Source of the DNA: Ariolimax columbianus
Taxonomy: Eukaryota > Mollusca > Gastropoda > Stylommatophora > Arionidae
Reading direction: 5' to 3'
Assembly: GCA_036924085.1 (NCBI GenBank)
Contig: JAVGWX010000012.1
Location: 4,021,249 to 4,085,248 of the forward strand
Length of the DNA: 64,000 bases
Positions 1 through 10,254 of the stretch are shown here, one piece after another. Positions within the stretch are counted from its first letter, which is position 1; every line of letters starts with the position of its first letter. The translations under genes and the position numbers were made by a program. The notes under the pieces are model-generated. The model saw only the letters and a list, made by a program, of their open reading frames with translations, was not told the DNA's origin and did no database searches.

Positions 1-1076
1 CAATGCAGGGCATCGGCACTCCTGTCCCGCTACTACATTTGATAAAGGAGTTACACTCAGACACCGGCTCCAGAATACGCCTCGGAGGCACACTCTCAGA
101 CAGGTTCTCTACATCCACATGTGTCAGACAGGGTTGCGTACTCGCTCCAGATCTCTTCTGCCAGGCCGTCGACTGGCTCCTGCACTCCGCCAGCACCCAC
201 CTACATGGAATTACTATTGATCAGACACTTTTTACAGACCTTGTTTACGCCGATGATATAGTCCTGCTCGGTTCAGACAGTACAGCACTGCAGCAGTCCC
301 TTAAGAATCTGGACAGCATCACGCGAAATATGGGCCTGTCAACATCATGGGCAAAGACCAAAATCCAGAATCTTGGCTCTGACAAACGGCCTCAGGACAT
401 AGTAGTCAATGGTCACACTGCTGAGGGTGCCAATGACCTCTCCTACCTCGGCAGCACGATTGTACCCGACTGCCGCAGTAACTCCGACATACACAAGCGG
501 ATTGGTCTAGCGGCTTTGGCGATGGACGATCTCCGCCGTGTGTGGAAGAACATTAGGCTCTCCATGGGCACAAAACTCGCATCTACCAGTCGTGCGTGAT
601 CCCGGTCTTCGTGTATTGCTCCGAGACCTGGACCCTGAAAAAAAGAGACACCTCGAGACTTGAGGCCTTCCATATGCGAAATCAGCGACACATCCTTGGC
701 GTTCGTTGGTACGATTTCGTCCAGAATGTGGATGTTTCCGCAAAAACACATCTCCCCCCTGTCTCGGTTATTCTGGAACGTCGCCGCATTTCCCTGTTCG
801 GTCGTGTTGTCCGACTGGACAAGAAGGTCCCAGCTCACCAGATCCTTCAAAAGACAGTCAACAGTGCTAACGGTCTCCACCCTGCTGGTTGGAAGCGCCG
901 GAGAGATCGTCCCCGAAATACGTGGCTCCAACAGGTAGCAACCTCCCCATCTGCCTTAGAGGAGGCCTGGCAGCACGCAGTTACAACTGGACATGGTTTT
1001 GTTCATCCAACGCAACAGGCCTCAGACGCCTAAGCGAACATTATTATTTTTATTATTATTATTATTATTATTATTC
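1..1076 (+). mobile_element. Non-LTR retrotransposon, RT C-terminal part (frameshifted, 3' end with ATT tail)
   Basis: The reading frame from base 3 shows late reverse transcriptase blocks: a VRQGCVLAPDLF block, the catalytic YADDIVLL motif near residue 83, and the thumb motif YLGSTI. It stops at 597-599, but the frame one base over (596-1033, open from about 565) continues the same protein with the VYCSETWTL and GRPRNTWLQQ-like C-terminal signatures of LINEs, so a 1-nt frameshift lies near 565-575. The element ends in an (ATT)n run at about 1043-1076, the usual short microsatellite tail of many LINEs. The 5' part lies outside the window. It resembles the RTE/L2-like groups; the clade is not certain. 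It is a dead copy. Confidence 0.85.
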
Positions 1077-1082
1077 TGTTCA

Positions 1083-1322
1083 AAGGCTTACCAATTACCA
1101 ATGTTCCAAGGCTTACCAATTACCAATGGTCCAAGGCTTACCAATTACCAATGGTCTAAGGCTTACCAATTACCAATGGTCCAAGGCTTACCAATTACCA
1201 ATGGTCCAAGGCTTACCAATTACCAATTGTCCAAGGCTTACCAATTACCAATGGTCCAAGGCTTACCAATTACCAATGGTCCAAGGCTCACCAATTACCA
1301 ATGGTCCAAGGCTTATCAATTG
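1083..1322. repeat. Minisatellite, 25-bp unit, about 9.5 copies
   Basis: A 25-bp unit beginning AAGGCTTACCAATTACCAAT recurs from 1083 at exact 25-bp steps with few changes. It begins directly after the (ATT)n tail of the LINE. Because 25 is not a multiple of three, all frames stay open and give repetitive spurious proteins. Confidence 0.95.
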
Positions 1323-1419
1323 GTCATTTCTAAGAATGTGGATAATAAATGTGCTTAGTTCCTTTATTCGCAGAAAGTTGCGACACCACATCACGAATTC
1401 TGCAGTTCTGCGACGGTTC

Positions 1420-1500
1420 AGAATTTTTTCCTGATACCATCAGGTACCCATTTACAGCTGAGTCAACTGGGAGACGCAGTCACACGACGAAAAAGCTCAC
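1420..1500 (-). repeat. SINE-like remnant
   Basis: Read on the minus strand, this stretch has the motif AAATGGGTACCTG preceded by a CAGTTGACTCAGCTG block. The same arrangement lies in the SINE at 30,600-30,715 and, weaker, at 30,150-30,240. The tRNA-like head is not clear here. Confidence 0.45.
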
Positions 1501-1609
1501 GAGATTGCAGGTCTGGGGTCTCTGTTGTCAAGAGGTAAGGCACTGGACCATAAAAGCGATCAACGGGAACGGTTTCAAGTTTCAAGCGACTCCTGGTCTC
1601 AAGAGAGTG

Positions 1610-1795
1610 CCTGCGTCCTGAGTTATCTTCAGTCGTCTCGAGGTATGTCTTGCCCTTGGTCCAAGTTAGCTCGGGACGAGATAGTGAGGTTGATGACCAG
1701 CGCATTTATTGCTCACTATTATCAAATTGCAACGCAAGTTACATCATTAAGACAAAACCCGTCTGATGAAGGCGCCATTATCACTTGCGTTTGAC
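1610..1795. repeat. Dispersed repeat A, copy 1
   Basis: This stretch aligns by eye with 27,490-27,660 and more weakly with 58,520-58,625. Shared landmarks in order are CAGTCGTCTCGA, TGGTCCAAG, GTGAGGTTGATGACC, TTGCTCACTAT and a CCGTCTGATGA-like end. It is non-coding, and could be a SINE or MITE body; I do not recognise the family. Confidence 0.55.
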
Positions 1796-1890
1796 ATCTA
1801 ATTACTCCAAACAATGTAATCTGTAGCACCAGGTAATGACACATCCATCAAAACTAAATTCCAGAGAGGTCAACTTTCCTTATGGAATTG

Positions 1891-2590
1891 TTAAAGGAAC
1901 GTAATGCAGGCCTTGTTAGGATTGACCGTAGCTCGAATGCCTGCACTACTGTGAGATTGCCTGTAAGGTCTCCTGGATGTTTCTTTCCATCTTATACTCT
2001 TTGAGCCAGTACTATACGCCAGAATATCGTCTGAAAATGTTAGTATTCGCCCTGGCCCTTTTAGTTTGCCACCTTTATCACGTAGATGAAATACAGCATC
2101 TATAAGAGTGGAGACCAAGATCCCAAGCGGAGTGCAACTGTTTTGTCCATCAGGGCAGCTGATGTACAACTCGTCAGTGATTGGTTGATTTCCCACTGAT
2201 TCAATCATTCACCAGGGCCCCATAATTGACCCGACTAAATGCATCCTCCAGATCGAAACGAACTGCGACTTTAGCCTACTTGAACTGGAAGCTCTCATGT
2301 ACATCAAACGTAAAGGCCCCAGCGTTATCCCAGTCCCCTTCGTTGGTCTGTCATTGTCCCGTACGTCAGGTAGAATGTACTCAAGCTCTAGATGTGACAT
2401 TATTTTTCGGACGATATCTTCTCAAGCAGCTTGCCATATGCGTTGTATTGAGTGATTATTCGATAGCAACTTAGGAACCTGAAATCCTTGTCAGGTTTAA
2501 GGAATGGGTGCAGATAGCTATGGAGTGTCCTCTGGCACTAATGCCGTCTCAATTGAAGTATTGAAATTCTTTATGCACTTTCTAATCTCT
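1891..2590 (-). pseudogene. Degraded non-LTR reverse transcriptase
   Basis: On the minus strand, broken frames carry RT landmarks in the right order: a PIP-like segment near 2500, KLLEKI-like and MSHLELEYILPDVR segments (2400-2440), the catalytic-block match VRFDLEDAFSRVNYGAL at about 2213-2265, and FSDDILAYSTG at about 2010-2040 in place of the (F/Y)ADD motif. Several stops and frameshifts separate them. The element is older than most others here. The 13-bp minisatellite begins at its upstream edge (2588). Confidence 0.75.
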
Positions 2591-3590
2591 GCCTCACCCA
2601 CAACTGCCTCACCCAGCTGCCTCACTCAGCTACCTCACCCAGCTGCCACACCCAGCTGCCTCACCAGCTGCCTCACCAGCTGCCTCATCCAGCTGCTTCA
2701 CCCACATCTGCCTCACCCATCTGCCTTCCCCACAGCTGATTTACCCAGCTGCCTCGCTCAGCTGCCTAACCTACAGCTGTCTCAACCAGTTGCCTCACAC
2801 ACATCTGCTTCACCCACATCTGCCTCACCCAGCTGCCTCACTCAGCTACCTCACCCAGCTGCCTTACCAGCTGCCTCACCAGCTGCCTCACCAGCTGCCT
2901 CACCAGCTGCCTCACCCAGCTGCCTCACCCATCTGCCTTCCCTACAGATGCCTCACCCAGCTGCCTCACTCAGCTACCTCACCCAGCTGCCTCACCCAGC
3001 TGCCTCACCCACCTGCCTCACCCACCTGCCTCACCGATCTGCCTTCCCTACAGCTGCCTCACACAGCTGCCTCACCCATCTGCCTTCCCTACAGCTGCCT
3101 CATCCAGCTGCCTCACCCATGTGCCTTCCCTACAACTGACTCACCCAGCTGCCTCACCCATCTGCCTTCCCTACAGCTGCCTCGCTCATCTGTATAACCC
3201 ACAACTGTCTCACCCAGTTCCCTCCCCCACATCTGCCTCACACACATCTGCCTCACCCAGCTGCCTCACCCAGCTGCATCACCCAGCTACCTCACCAGCT
3301 GCCTCCCCCACATCTGCCTCACACACAGCTGCCTCACCCATATCTGCATCACCCAGCTGCCTCACCCATCTGCCTTCCCTACATCTGACTCACCCAGCTG
3401 CCTCACCCATCTGCCTTCCCTACAGCTGCCTCACTCAGCTGCCTCCCCCACATCTGCCTCACACACAGCTGCCTCACCCATATCTACATCACCCAGCTGT
3501 CTCACCCAGCTGCCTCCCCCACATCTGCCTCACACACAGCTGCCTCACCCATATCTGCATCACCCAGTTGCCTCACCCAGCTGCCTTATG
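2588..3590. repeat. Minisatellite, 13-bp core, about 1 kb
   Basis: A 13-bp core CTCACCCAGCTGC recurs with many variants (CCATCTGCCTTC, CACATCTGC, ACACACAGCTG). It is strongly strand-asymmetric, with very little G outside the CAGCTG steps. Long reading frames here (Ala/Ser/Pro/Cys/Leu-rich) follow from the repeat and are not genes. Confidence 0.9.
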
Positions 3591-3599
3591 TGGTAATAC

Positions 3600-3840
3600 T
3601 CCGTGGGACTTGGGACCTCGTTCTTGCTGGAGCGTGAAGGAAATGTCACCTTTGCCTCAGTAAATACATTCACCTCTTCCATGATGGCCGTGTCTAGAAC
3701 ACATTTCTTCATTTCCTGGCTGACATTTCTAAGCTCTTTATCTGTCAGGGCAAGACAACGATTTTCAAAAATCCAAAACCCTTTTCGTCATCTGTGGTCG
3801 GTGACGTCCATGTGGAGTCTTGAAAAATGGCGTTGAGCCG
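3600..3840 (-). other. Unassigned coding-like stretch
   Basis: On the minus strand, one frame over roughly 3840-3600 reads as ordinary, non-repetitive protein with no stop, containing LTDKELRNVSQEMKKC followed by an acidic VMEEVN-like segment and PSRSSKNEVPSPTEYY. No start codon or splice sites are evident. It may be the upstream part of the degraded LINE at 1891-2590, split off by the minisatellite. I do not recognise the domain. Confidence 0.3.
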
Positions 3841-3887
3841 GCATGTATTACTTCCGTTCATCTTTCGATGCACGTGCTAGAACTTCT

Positions 3888-4800
3888 AGGTCAGGTCAGG
3901 TCAGGTCAGGTCATCCCATAACCGGTGAGGTCGTTGGGGCACACATGAAGACATCCTCACAATCCCACGTCATACCTCTCTGTCAGATGCCGCTGCCTGT
4001 GACTCTTCTGGTCGGAGACGGGTCCATTCTTTTATGTTGTCCTCCCATCTCTTTTTGGGCCGGCCTCTTCGTCGTCTGCCATGCACCTTCCCGTGGTGGA
4101 TTGTGTTTGCAAGACCATTTGATCTCGATATGTGACCGTACCAAGTGAGTTTCCTTCTTTTGACAGTTGCCAAGAGATCTTCGAAAGGCCCTATTGATGT
4201 TGTAATTATATCTCGTATTTCCTCGTTTGTAACTCGATCTTTGTATGTGACGTTTAAAAGTTTTCGGAAACATCTCATCTCCAAGGCATGTATCCTTCGT
4301 TGAAGCTCAGCTGTAACTGTCCATGTATCACACGCATAGAGGAATATTGACAGGACCAGTGTACGCATTAATCTGATTTTCGTGCATAGTGCTAACCGTT
4401 TATCTTGCCAGATTTTGTTAAGCCGTGCAAGCGCCGATATTGTCCGTGCTATTCTGGCCAACACTTCACATTTTGATCCTTCATCACTGACAATCGACCC
4501 AAGATATTTAAAACGGTCAACCACTTCGAGTTCCTGACCGTTAGCTTTTATCTTGCTGTTGAAGCCCGTAGCGTTGTTGGTCATTAATTTTGTCTTTCCA
4601 GCGTATATCTACCATAGTCAAGAGCTGTTTCATCGAGCATTCTGATCCATTCCTGGTGTTCTGCTTCTGAACCCGCCAACCCGTCGATATCATCTGCAAA
4701 ACGAAGGTTGGTAATCGTTCGGCCCCCTATCTTCACAGTACCAACGGGACCTCCAAGTGCGTCACTCATAATTCCTCCAAGGAATATATTGAAAAGGATT
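3888..4800 (-). mobile_element. RTE-like LINE, 3' half with ACCTG-type tail (frameshifted)
   Basis: The minus-strand frame 4769-4584 holds RFADDIDGLAGSEAEHQ, the RT catalytic block. The protein continues one frame over from 4584 to 3970 with FKYLGSIVSDEGSK, LYACDTWTVTAELQRRI, KRRKLTWYGHISRS and GRPKKRWEDNIKEW, a full set of C-terminal landmarks. The frameshift lies at about 4590-4600, between the ERQ and TKLMTNN segments. The element ends in five AGGTC pentamers at 3888-3912 (+ strand), a typical 3' microsatellite tail. It is 5'-truncated near 4800 and inactive. Confidence 0.85.
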
Positions 4801-5029
4801 GAAAAGAACTTCTAGAGCGTCCGATTATTACATAACCTCGTTTGGTCTTTATTATAAATGGCGATAACCTTGTGTGTTTAAGAGAAAGTTTTTATCCAAC
4901 CCAAAACGGTATTTAATTAAAATCCAAACATGAAAGTTAGAGTTCACTGCATGGACAAGGAAAACAAGATACAATTATTTATTTCAGGAATTCTCTGGAA
5001 GATCAGCAGAATGTGATTTGTAATGTAAA

Positions 5030-5480
5030 TAAATGTTCAGACAATGAGATATCTTTTAATAAATGTTCAGACAATGGGATATCTTATAATAAATGTTCAG
5101 ACAATGGGATATCTTATAATAAATGTTCAGACAATGGGATATCTTATAATAAATGTTCACACAATGGGATATCTTATAATAAATGTTCAGACAATGGGAT
5201 ATCTTATAATAAATGTTCACACAATGGGATATCTTATAATAAATGTTCAGACAATGGGATATCTTAAAATAAATGTTCACACAATGGGATATCTTATAAT
5301 AAATGTTCAGACAATGGGATATCTTATAATAAATGTTCACACAATGGGATATCTTATAATAAATGTTCAGACAATGGGATATCTTATAATAAATGTTCAC
5401 ACAATGAGATATCTTATAATAAATGTTCAGACAATGTGATATCTTATAATAAATGTTCAGACAATGGGATATCTTATTAT
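5030..5480. repeat. Minisatellite, 30-bp unit with 60-bp dimer pattern, 15 copies
   Basis: The 30-bp unit contains ACAATGGGATATCTTATAAT followed by AAATGTTCAG. From about 5150 onward the last base alternates CAG/CAC in successive units, so the true repeat there is a 60-bp dimer. Thirty is a multiple of three, which explains the open frames (NKCSDNGISY and others) on both strands. Confidence 0.95.
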
Positions 5481-5584
5481 TTAAAACAAGGCCAACAATT
5501 CGAAACCATGTTCCGAAGGAGCATTTGTTAAAGAGTGTTTCAATGAAGTTGTTAGAGTGCTTTGCCTTAATAAAAGCAAACTGT

Positions 5585-5657
5585 TTGAGCAGGTTTGATC
5601 ACACATAGACATAGATCGCATGAGCAGGTTTGATCACACATAGACATAGATCACATG
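5585..5657. repeat. Tandem duplication, 36-bp unit, 2 copies
   Basis: GAGCAGGTTTGATCACACAT plus AGACATAGATC occurs twice, 36 bp apart, with one change (CGCATGA versus CACATGA). Confidence 0.9.
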
Positions 5658-5659
5658 AC

Positions 5660-6030
5660 AGAAGATGTGAAGAATAGCTCTAAAGAGAGTGCATTCAATT
5701 TCGCAGCATTATCTGTTGCTTTGGGGGAGGAAGGATAACGTCTGGTCAGGCAAAAGATACTGATAACATGTAAGTCAGGGTCAGACAAAATATACTGGCC
5801 AAGACCTTCACCTCGTCTTCCTCGTAGCCCTCTCTGGAAATGGACTGTTTTCATGGCAGCTTGGCTAAGGAGGTGAGAGATCGACGTGATCCCCGTAGTA
5901 GTGGGCGACACGCATATGAATCCAAGCATAGCACAACCGCCTGGAGGACCCCACGATATAAGGAAAGCTACTGCAACCCCCTACTTAACGTCCTTTTCAG
6001 GGCGCACAAAAGAGTAAATCTACTCATTGT
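5660..6030. other. Intergenic, nothing assigned
   Basis: No convincing coding frame or repeat was seen. Short open frames on both strands lack any domain landmark. Confidence 0.5.
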
Positions 6031-6375
6031 GGGCATTCGGGATCAAGATGCTGAGCAGCGCATGTGCTGCAGTGGTCAGCGACCCATAGCTGACTGCTAG
6101 CGTCAGGGACAGCGAACCAGAGCTGCCAAGACCTTCCTACACATCCAGGCGGTGATCCTAGATAACATGCTGCAGCAAGGCAGACTGGCTAAGGAGAAGG
6201 GATCGAAGAGGGAATGCTAACCCGGTACTCAAAAAATGTTTGCAGAAGTCGGATGTGTTGGACCGCAAGGTGCACATATCGCAGTCAAGCTGTAAACTAC
6301 GACACAGCGCATTCCGTTCTCTGGACTACATTCTGCTACTTAAGCCCTTTCAGGGTTTGGTAGCGGGAGTTTGAA
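6030..6375. repeat. Dispersed repeat B, copy 1 (inverted copy at 54,760-55,100)
   Basis: The reverse complement of 54,760-55,100 matches this stretch along nearly its whole length. Landmarks are GGTCAGCGACCCATAGCTGA, the GGCTAAGGAGAAGGGATCG block, GAAGTCGGATGTGTTGGACC, CATTCCGTTCTCTG and GGTTTGGTAGCGGGAG. The block GAAGTCGGATGT...GGCGCA also occurs in other repeats of this window (9,765-9,850, 37,290-37,370, 44,690-44,780), so it may be a shared SINE 3' module. Confidence 0.7.
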
Positions 6376-6383
6376 AACGAACA

Positions 6384-6592
6384 AAGCCAAGCCAATCCAA
6401 GCTAAGCCAATCCAAACCAAGCAAAGCCAAGCCAAGCCAAGCCAATTCAATCTAAACCAAGCCAAGCCAATCCAAGCCAAGCCAATCCAAACCAAGCCAA
6501 GCCAATCCAAGCCAATCCAAATCAATCCAATCCAATCCAAGCCAAGCCAAGCCAAGCCAATCCAAGCCAAGCCAAGCCAAGCCAAGTCATTG
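6384..6592. repeat. Pentamer minisatellite (CCAAG/CCAAT)
   Basis: CCAAG and CCAAT pentamers, with CCAAA variants, run for about 210 bp. The sequence is almost free of G outside the pentamer and gives open frames on both strands that are not genes. Confidence 0.95.
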
Positions 6593-6899
6593 TGGCCATT
6601 CGCAAACAACAACTGTTGCCTTAGATGAGTGAACAAACCTGTTGTTCGTCCCTCGTTATTTACGAGGACCATTTTGTCAACATTCCTGTTCCCATAAGTT
6701 CGAAGGTGCCCCCCTCCTCTCCACCCTCCAATTACCCTGGTATGATAATCGGCTCTATAGTATAGTATAGTAGCTCTTTTCAACCATGGCTGACTATAGA
6801 ATATGACTTGGAGTGGTAAACAAACAAATATATACTTAGCTGTGCATTTTTTTCTCCTTGCGGCATTGTCTTTTCACTTTTCTGTATTACAACAACTTA

Positions 6900-7830
6900 T
6901 GCCCACCAAGCGTGAGATGGCCCGTCTGTGTACATCTCGCCATGGATGAGCCTGCAGCTTTGTCTTCCAGTATGCCAGACTCATGTCCAGAGCTTTCATA
7001 TCACGCTTACACACATCTTTGAATCTCAGCTGTGGTCGGCCGACAGTCTTTTTGTCATCCGCCAGCTGTCATAGAGGATATCTTTGGGAAAGCGACCATC
7101 TTTCATGTTAAAAACATGGCCAAGCCATTGTATTCTTCGCTGACTTAGGGTAGTGTTCATGCTTGGTAGACTGGGGAGAGAGTGCTCATCCGTGTAATTT
7201 AAAGAGTAGATCTCAGGCGAAGAAGTCTTGTTTTTCAGAAATTGTCTAAGTCTCGTTACTATATAGGAGTGTACCTACGACACATGCATTGTACACCATG
7301 ACCTTGGTTTTAATTATCAGTTTCTGGTTTTTCCAAACAGGCGTTGTGAGACATGCAAATGTAGCCATTGCTTGGCCAATGCGACTGTCTTTGTATGGGT
7401 CAAAAGAGAGTGTGTATTTGATGAGGGTTTTCAGGTATTTGAATTTTGTGTACAGCTGCCTGCTCATAATTATCGATGCGTGACATCTACTTCATGTCCC
7501 GGAACGTTTATTTTGTTGAGACTTATTATGACACCACAATCTGTGCAAGCCAGAGAGAAACGATCAATCAAGCTCTGAAGTCCCTGCTTACTGTGGGTAA
7601 CAATTGCAGCATCATCAGCGAAAAGTAAGTCACTGATGGTGATCTCCCTGATCTTCGTTTTGGCCTTGAGCCTTGCAAGGTTAAACAGCCGACCATCCGA
7701 CCTAGTGTGAAGGCTGATTCCTTCATTTGCGTTTATGCTTCAGTAACAGAGCAAAGAAGATTTCGAAAAGTACCGGGGCCAGAAGTATCTGAGCCAAATC
7801 TGTAACAATCCAAGTATCTCAGCTAAAGAA
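6900..7830 (-). pseudogene. LINE reverse transcriptase remnant
   Basis: Minus-strand fragments in order are ADDAAIVTHSKQGLQSLIDRF (7560-7625), a KFKYLKTLI thumb-like segment, DSRIGQAMATFACLT followed by VWKNQKLIIKTKVMVYNACV and LLYSNET (7246-7420), and, with stops, SLAYWKTKLQAHPW-like sequence near 6920-6980. These match the C-terminal region of a non-LTR element of a type different from the one at 3888-4800. Several frame breaks make it a pseudogene. Confidence 0.75.
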
Positions 7831-8039
7831 GTTTGTGCATAGGGTTAGCAACTTCATCATGTAAAACCATTAATGTTGAAACCACTGTAAATGCTTAGAT
7901 AACAGCTTCTAATAAATGGGACCAGCTGTAGTGGTGGTCCTATGATCCACATGAAACAAAAAGGTGATATGTATGATACAAGACATGGACCTCCCAACAA
8001 AAAGGTGATATAAATGATCCAAGACATGAACTTCCCCTC

Positions 8040-8200
8040 TCTGCGACGCTGTATGACAAGGACATTAGGACATCCCGTCTTTCTGTGACGCCGTATGACA
8101 AGAACAGTAGGACAGCCCGTCTCTCTGTGACGCCGTATGACAAGGGCATTAGGACATCCCGTCTCTCTGTGACTCCGTATGACAAGGGCAGTAGGACACA
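8040..8200. repeat. Minisatellite, about 42-bp unit, 4 copies
   Basis: The blocks GTATGACAAG and AGGACATCCCGTC, then TCTGTGACGCC, recur four times with substitutions. Confidence 0.9.
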
Positions 8201-8364
8201 AGAAGTAAGACGTGTCGATCATCATACGTTGGACAGCCACCCTGTTACCATTTGCACGAACGTGGGCGTGAGGTGGAGTTGTGATCCTGATTTCTCTTTG
8301 CTTCCACGATGCACTACCTAAGGACAGCAACACACTTCCTTCACAGTTTACGATATGCTTGAAA

Positions 8365-9237
8365 TGTGAATGTGTCCCTACCCCAAATGTGAATGTGTCC
8401 CTACCCCAAATGTGAATGTGTCCCTACCACAAATGTGAATGTGTCCCTACCACAAATGTGAATGTGTCCCTACCCCAAATGTGAATGTGTCCCTACCCCA
8501 AATGTGAATGTGTCCCTACCCCAAATGTGAATGTGTCCCTACCACAAATGTGAATGTGTCCCTACCCCAAATGTGAATGTGTCCCTACCCCAAATGTGAA
8601 TGTGTACCTACCCCAAATGTGAATGTGTCCCTACCCCAAATGTGAATGTGTCCCTACCCCAAATGTGAATGTGTCCCTACCCCAAATGTGAATGTGTCCC
8701 TACCCCAAATGTGAATGTGTCCCTACCACAAATGTGAATGTGTCCCTATCCCAAATGTGAATGTGTCCCTACCCCAAATGTGAATGTGTACCTACCCCAA
8801 ATGTGAATGTGTCCCTACCCCAAATGTGAATGTGTCCCTACCCCAAATGTGAATGTGTCCCTACCCCAAATGTGAATGTGTCCCTACCCCAAATGTGAAT
8901 GTGTCCCTACCCCAAATGTGAATGTGTCCCTACCCCAGATGTGAATGTGTCCCTACCCCAAATGTGAATGTGTCCCTACCCCAAATGTGAACGTGTCCCT
9001 CTCCCAGATGTGAATGTGTCCCTACCCCAGATGTGAATGTTTCCGTATATCAAATATGAATGTGTCCCTACGCCAAATGTGAATGTGTCCCTACCCCAGA
9101 TGTGAATGTGCCCATACACCAAATGTGAATGTGTCCTTCAACCAAATGTAAATGTGTCCCTACCCCAGATGTGAATGTGTCCCTACCCCAAATGTGAATG
9201 TGTCCTTACACAAAATGTGAATGTATCCCTACACCAA
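8365..9237. repeat. Minisatellite, 23-bp unit, about 38 copies
   Basis: The unit CAAATGTGAATGTGTCCCTA plus CCC repeats at 23-bp steps. Units are nearly identical from 8365 to about 8930 and increasingly mutated toward 9237, so one edge looks older. Confidence 0.95.
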
Positions 9238-9437
9238 ATTGTTCTTCTCGTCAACATGGCTCCCGTTGAAGCATACAGTAGCCGTGTAGGGGAAATCTCA
9301 TAAGAGACTTCTGTAGCGGTGGTAGCAATTTATTTTATTTGATACGGTTACTATCTCCATGCACAACCCTCTTTGGTTACTTTCTACGAGGTTTAAGCTG
9401 TACACTCGGTTTATTCTTACTTTCCAACAAAGTGTTA

Positions 9438-9765
9438 TCGAGCCTACACTGGGTTACGTGTGAGTCTTAGGCCCACACTGGGCTACGTGCGAGGCTTGGG
9501 CCCACACTGGGTCACGTGCGAGTCATGTGACCACACTGGGTTACGTGCGAGTCGTGTGACTACACTGGGGTACGTGCGAGCCGTGTAACCATACTGCGAT
9601 ACATGCGAGCCTTGGGCGCATACTGGGTTATATGCGAGCCTTTGGCCTACACTGAGTTACGTATGAGCATTGGGCCTACACTGGGTTACGTGCGAGCCTT
9701 GAGCCTACACTGGGTTACGTACGAGCCTTGGGCCTACACTGGGTTACGTTCGAGCCTTGGGCCGA
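9438..9765. repeat. Minisatellite, about 28-bp unit, about 12 copies
   Basis: The unit is CACTGGGTTACGTGCGAGCC followed by a variable TTGGGCCTA or GTGTGACCA segment. Confidence 0.9.
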
Positions 9766-9850
9766 CAAATGAAATCAAACCCAGTACTAAAAATGTATTT
9801 GATACGAAGGTGTCTGACCGAAAGGCGCAGAGATCGCAACCAAATACATT
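9765..9850 (+). repeat. Repeat 3' module related to dispersed repeat B
   Basis: CCAGTACTAAAAATG, then GTGTCTGACCGAAAGGCGCA and GATCGCAACC, parallel the order in repeat B (CCGGTACTCAAAAAATG, then GATGTGTTGGACCGCAAGG and TATCGCAGTC at 6,215-6,290). It is shorter and diverged. Confidence 0.5.
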
Positions 9851-9907
9851 GTCCTTTTCACGATGAACACCAGACACAAAAAAAAGCATCTTCTGGGATT
9901 TTATTTC

Positions 9908-10062
9908 AAGGAAGATCTGTCCTGTTCTATTGTGTCTTACTTGCTGAGTAAGTTTCGAGTCTACCTTGGCACGAGGATCTGTCATGTTACCTACAGAGTA
10001 GGTTTCGTGTCTACCTTGCCAGGAAGATCTGTCCTTTTACCTACAGAATAGGCTTCGCGTCT
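9908..10062. repeat. Tandem repeat, 50-62 bp unit, 3 copies
   Basis: GAAGATCTGTCC (or GAGGATCTGTCA) starts units at about 9911, 9973 and 10023, each followed by TACCTACAGAGTAGG-like and TTTCGTGTCTAC-like blocks. Confidence 0.8.
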
Positions 10063-10254
10063 ACTTGCTTATTATAACAGTTTTCGTGTTCATAGTGTTA
10101 ATGCCCTCGTTCGTGACGTTTATTTGTTAAATTTAAATTTCAATTCTCCACAGCTCTTGTTCGCTTTCAGAAGTATGTTGCCAGCGTACCTCATATTTAC
10201 GAGGGGGCTTCAATTGAAAACCGTAACAGTCGGACGGAAATTAAACAAACCATG

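Noticed and set aside
2504..3663. Frames of 135-211 aa rich in Cys, Ser, Pro and Leu, possibly a secreted repeat protein
   Set aside because: Three overlapping frames are equally open over a degenerate 13-bp repeat; no signal peptide, splice sites or conserved frame.
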